Shown one piece after another: positions 6,195-8,392 of a DNA stretch of 8,392 nt. The notes under the pieces were generated by a model. The model saw nothing but the letters and a program-made list of their open reading frames with translations. It ran no database searches and was not told the origin of the DNA. Source of the stretch: Candidatus Aminicenantota bacterium (GTDB lineage Bacteria > Acidobacteriota > Aminicenantia > Aminicenantales > Aminicenantaceae); assembly GCA_030633795.1 (NCBI GenBank), contig DAOWCB010000047.1, positions 1-8,392 of the forward strand. The letters are read 5' to 3'. Each line of letters begins with the position of its first letter. The first letter of the stretch is position 1. The translations under genes and the position numbers were made by a program.

Positions 6195-6216
6195 CCTGGA
6201 TTATCAATAATCCAGG
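6195..6216. promoter_or_regulatory. Perfect palindrome directly upstream of the sppA ribosome binding site
   Basis: CCTGGATTAT (6195-6204) and ATAATCCAGG (6207-6216) are exact reverse complements separated by CA. The right arm ends four bases before the AGGAGG ribosome binding site (6221-6226) of sppA. In DNA it could be an operator for a dimeric regulator. In RNA it would form a 10-bp hairpin in the leader, next to the ribosome binding site. It is not followed by a T run, so it is not an intrinsic terminator. Confidence 0.6.
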
Positions 6217-6230
6217 TAATAGGAGGAAAA

Positions 6231-7946
6231 ATGAGAAGAGGAACATATATCCTGATCATATTCCTAATTTTCTTTTTTTTAATAATCGTCGCACTGGGTT
6301 CTTTTTTCTACCTCGAGTTCGGAAAACCTCCGAGTGTAAAATCCCATTCCTACCTGGAAATAAAGCTCTCTGGAGATATACAGGAAAAATCTTCCCCTGA
6401 TTTCTTGATGACCTTTTTTGGTATGAGCTCTCCCCTCTCCATGCATGATATCTGGTTCAACTTCCAAAAGGCCAAAATAGACAAGCGCATACAAGCCATC
6501 GTTCTGCGTATGGGGTATTTGCAGTGCGGTTGGGCCAAGGTCAATGAACTCAGAGATCTTGTTCTCGATTTTCGAAAGACCGGGAAAAAAGTTTATGCTA
6601 CCTTCGAGGAAACCGTAGATGCGGACAAAGAATATTACCTGGCCACTGCCTGCGACCGCATCATCTTTCACCCCTCGGGCATAATGTTTGTGAACGGGAT
6701 TGGCGGTTACATTCCTTTCTTTAAAAAAGGATTGGACAAGCTGGGTGTGGAATACGAAGTGGAACACATTGAAAAATACAAAACAGCCATGAACGAGTTC
6801 ACGGAAGAAGGATTTACCGCTTCCCACAGAGAAATGATGGAATCTCTGTACGGAGATATTTACTCGCACTATGTCAAAAAAATCGCCGAGGCAAGAGGAA
6901 AGAGTGAGGAGGAAGTCAGAGCTCTAATCGATCGTGGTTTATTCCAAGGCCCAAAAGCCCTAGAGGCCGGACTGGTAGATGACCTGCTCTACGAAGATGA
7001 ATTCCAGAATGTTCTCCAAGCAGACGGAAAAAAGTATACCAGGATAAGCCATCAGGGTTATTCGAAGATCAAACCCTCCTCCTTAGGATTGAACCGAGGT
7101 AGGAAAATCGCCCTAATCTATGGTATGGGCCAGATCCTCACAGGGGAAGGAATTTATCAAATGATGGGCAGTTCGACAGTAGCCCATTGGCTCAGGAGTG
7201 CACGGAGAGACAAATCCATTGAAGCCGTGGTTTTTCGCGTGGACAGTCCCGGGGGCTCGGCCGTTGGATCGGATGTGATATGGCGAGAGGTCATCCTGAC
7301 AAAAAAAGAAAAACCTATCGTCATTTCCATGTCGGACTTGGCCGGTTCTGGAGGGTACTGGGTAGCCATGTCCGCTCATAAGATCGTCGCTCAACCTCAG
7401 ACATGGACGGGGTCCATCGGCGTCGTTTGGGGCAAACCTAACCTGAAGAAGCTTTATGAGAAACTGGGAATATCCGCAGAAAGACTGACCTTCGGGGATA
7501 AAGCGGATATTTTTTCCACATTCCGAAAATGGACAGACGAAGAAAGGGAACTCATAAAGGAAGAGATGAGATGGACCTACGACCAGTTCCTGACCAAAGT
7601 CGCCGAGGGCAGAAAGATGTCCAAGGAAGACGTGGATAAAATAGGAAAAGGCAGGGTTTGGACGGGAAGCCAGGCCAAAAATCTTGGATTGGTGGATGAA
7701 ATTGGAGGCCTCTCCAAAGCCATCGCATTGGCCAAGGAACTGGCAGGAATTCCAACTGGAGAACAAGTGAGACTTGTGGTCCAACCCAAAAAAAAGACCT
7801 CATTTTTGGACATGTTTTTGGGACAGCCGTTGATAAAATCAAATCTGAGTGTTAGCCCTCGTTTGGAAAAATTTATCGCTGCTTTCAAACTACTCGAACA
7901 GGAACGGATCTGGGCTATCATGCCCTTCTGGCTCTCTCCCCAATAG
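6231..7946 (+). CDS. sppA: Signal peptide peptidase SppA, long (67K-type) form
   Basis: A 571-residue inner-membrane serine peptidase that degrades signal peptides released after secretion, with its active site outside the cytoplasm. An N-terminal signal anchor covers about residues 5-28. Two ClpP/crotonase-like S49 domains follow, as in E. coli SppA (618 residues). The Ser/Lys dyad is intact: K184 in EKYKTAMNEF (N-terminal domain) and S373 in LAGSGGYW (C-terminal domain). DSPGGS (338-343) and TGSIGV (393-398) are the expected neighbouring motifs. The start is ATG 6231 with a perfect AGGAGG four bases ahead. It stands alone on the plus strand, divergent from the ABC operon and convergent with an outer membrane protein gene. 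A T8 run (6273-6280) encodes part of the anchor. B. subtilis sppA is in the sigma-W envelope-stress regulon, which may explain its position near an ECF sigma locus. Confidence 0.96.
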   Translation: MRRGTYILIIFLIFFFLIIVALGSFFYLEFGKPPSVKSHSYLEIKLSGDIQEKSSPDFLMTFFGMSSPLSMHDIWFNFQKAKIDKRIQAIVLRMGYLQCGWAKVNELRDLVLDFRKTGKKVYATFEETVDADKEYYLATACDRIIFHPSGIMFVNGIGGYIPFFKKGLDKLGVEYEVEHIEKYKTAMNEFTEEGFTASHREMMESLYGDIYSHYVKKIAEARGKSEEEVRALIDRGLFQGPKALEAGLVDDLLYEDEFQNVLQADGKKYTRISHQGYSKIKPSSLGLNRGRKIALIYGMGQILTGEGIYQMMGSSTVAHWLRSARRDKSIEAVVFRVDSPGGSAVGSDVIWREVILTKKEKPIVISMSDLAGSGGYWVAMSAHKIVAQPQTWTGSIGVVWGKPNLKKLYEKLGISAERLTFGDKADIFSTFRKWTDEERELIKEEMRWTYDQFLTKVAEGRKMSKEDVDKIGKGRVWTGSQAKNLGLVDEIGGLSKAIALAKELAGIPTGEQVRLVVQPKKKTSFLDMFLGQPLIKSNLSVSPRLEKFIAAFKLLEQERIWAIMPFWLSPQ

Positions 7947-7947
7947 C

Positions 7948-7978
7948 TTGGATTATTTATAAAAAACAAAATATCCAA
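7948..7978. terminator. AT-rich hairpin after sppA, possible terminator
   Basis: TTGGAT (7948-7953) followed by TATTT can pair, with a one-base bulge, with AAATATCCAA (about 7968-7978). A T-rich stretch, including TTTTT, follows about 12 bases later. It begins two bases after the sppA stop and lies between convergent genes, where termination is expected. The stem is AT-rich and bulged, and the T run is offset, so this is a weak call. The remainder of 7979-8051 shows no clear feature. Confidence 0.25.
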
Positions 7979-8051
7979 ATCCATTTATATTTTTGTCAGC
8001 CATTTTACCCTACAGGCTGAATTATGTCCACCTCGCAGAAAGAGCGGGAGT

Positions 8052-8392
8052 TTAAAATCCTTTTCCGATGGCAATACCCCAGATAAGCGCTGTGTGGTTT
8101 TGGAAGAAGTCAAAATCTAGGGTTGGTGTAATGGAAAATTTACCTACTTCAAATCCATAGCCTATCCCAACGCGAACAAAGAACTCTGTTTCTCTGCCAT
8201 TGCCATTTGCTGCTTCAGCAGCCTGGATATTGCCATGCCCATTTTCCTCGTTGTGGTGGGCCCACTCGACACCTGGACCCACACGAATAAAAAAAGCATC
8301 CGTAACACGCAGAATGACCGGCACAGCAACCAGATATTCTGTTTCATGGGCAAAGATCAACTCCCCAATCAATCCTATGCTCCATCGTGCCA
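8052..8392 (-). CDS. Outer membrane beta-barrel protein, C-terminal fragment
   Basis: The frame is open to the right edge of the window, so the N-terminus and signal peptide lie outside; about 113 residues are visible. The sequence alternates polar and hydrophobic residues in strand-like segments (EYLVAVPVILRV, AFFIRVGPGVEWAH, EFFVRVGIGYGFEVG, FSITPTLDFDFF, ALIWGIAIGKGF). One His/Asn/Glu-rich loop (around HHNEENGHGN) separates two of the strands. The protein ends in Phe, the usual C-terminal signal for insertion by the Bam machinery. It therefore probably forms an outer membrane barrel. The specific family and any transport function cannot be told from this part. It is convergent with sppA. 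Confidence 0.7.
   Translation of the reverse strand, partial: ARWSIGLIGELIFAHETEYLVAVPVILRVTDAFFIRVGPGVEWAHHNEENGHGNIQAAEAANGNGRETEFFVRVGIGYGFEVGKFSITPTLDFDFFQNHTALIWGIAIGKGF

Noticed and set aside
6273..6280. T8 run in the start of sppA as a phase-variation tract
   Set aside because: Eight Ts in a hydrophobic anchor encoded by Phe codons are expected from composition, and the frame is intact.
6279..6869. Open frame of 196 codons on the minus strand
   Set aside because: It lies opposite the SppA N-terminal domain with the intact catalytic Lys motif; no recognisable domain.
7113..7784. Open frame of 223 codons on the minus strand
   Set aside because: It is the reverse shadow of the SppA C-terminal domain, including the catalytic Ser region; its translation is rich in Cys/Pro/Phe/His and looks non-coding.

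Overview
The window looks like chromosomal DNA from a Gram-negative (diderm) bacterium of moderate GC. The evidence for an outer membrane is a beta-barrel protein fragment at the right edge whose last residue is Phe. The combination of an ECF sigma factor, a zinc-binding membrane anti-sigma factor with a helical extracytoplasmic tail, and exported TPR/HEAT proteins resembles what I remember from Acidobacteriota/Aminicenantota-like lineages. That placement is an inference from gene style only, and no marker gene in the window fixes it.

Layout. Bases 1-472 hold no intact gene; they contain small inverted repeats and a decayed-looking nucleotidyltransferase motif. A 126-residue orphan gene follows on the plus strand (473-853). 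Bases 854-1098 separate it from convergent genes and carry a long imperfect inverted repeat and a possible bidirectional terminator. From 3736 down to 1099 a tight minus-strand operon encodes, in order of transcription, an ECF sigma factor, its zinc-finger transmembrane anti-sigma factor (ATGA overlap), an exported TPR/HEAT-like protein (1-nt gap) and a small exported protein (16-nt gap). The last two share the same C-terminal module. Upstream, also on the minus strand, lies a NatA/NatB-type ABC exporter pair (ATPase 6053-5133, permease 5158-3884, overlapping by 26 nt). Divergent from the ATPase gene is a full-length two-domain SppA signal peptide peptidase (6231-7946). Its 5' region has a perfect 10-bp-arm palindrome just before the ribosome binding site. 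Finally, a minus-strand beta-barrel outer membrane protein runs off the right end.

How the genes may work together. The recognisable genes all concern the cell envelope: a membrane-regulated sigma factor, exported helper proteins, an ABC-2 exporter, a membrane peptidase that clears signal peptides, and an outer membrane protein. In Bacillus subtilis, sppA and yvlB both belong to the sigma-W envelope-stress regulon. The repeated C-terminal module here resembles, from memory, sequence found in YvlB-type proteins, so an envelope-stress locus is a reasonable hypothesis. The least familiar element is the pair of exported proteins with a shared module inside a sigma/anti-sigma operon.
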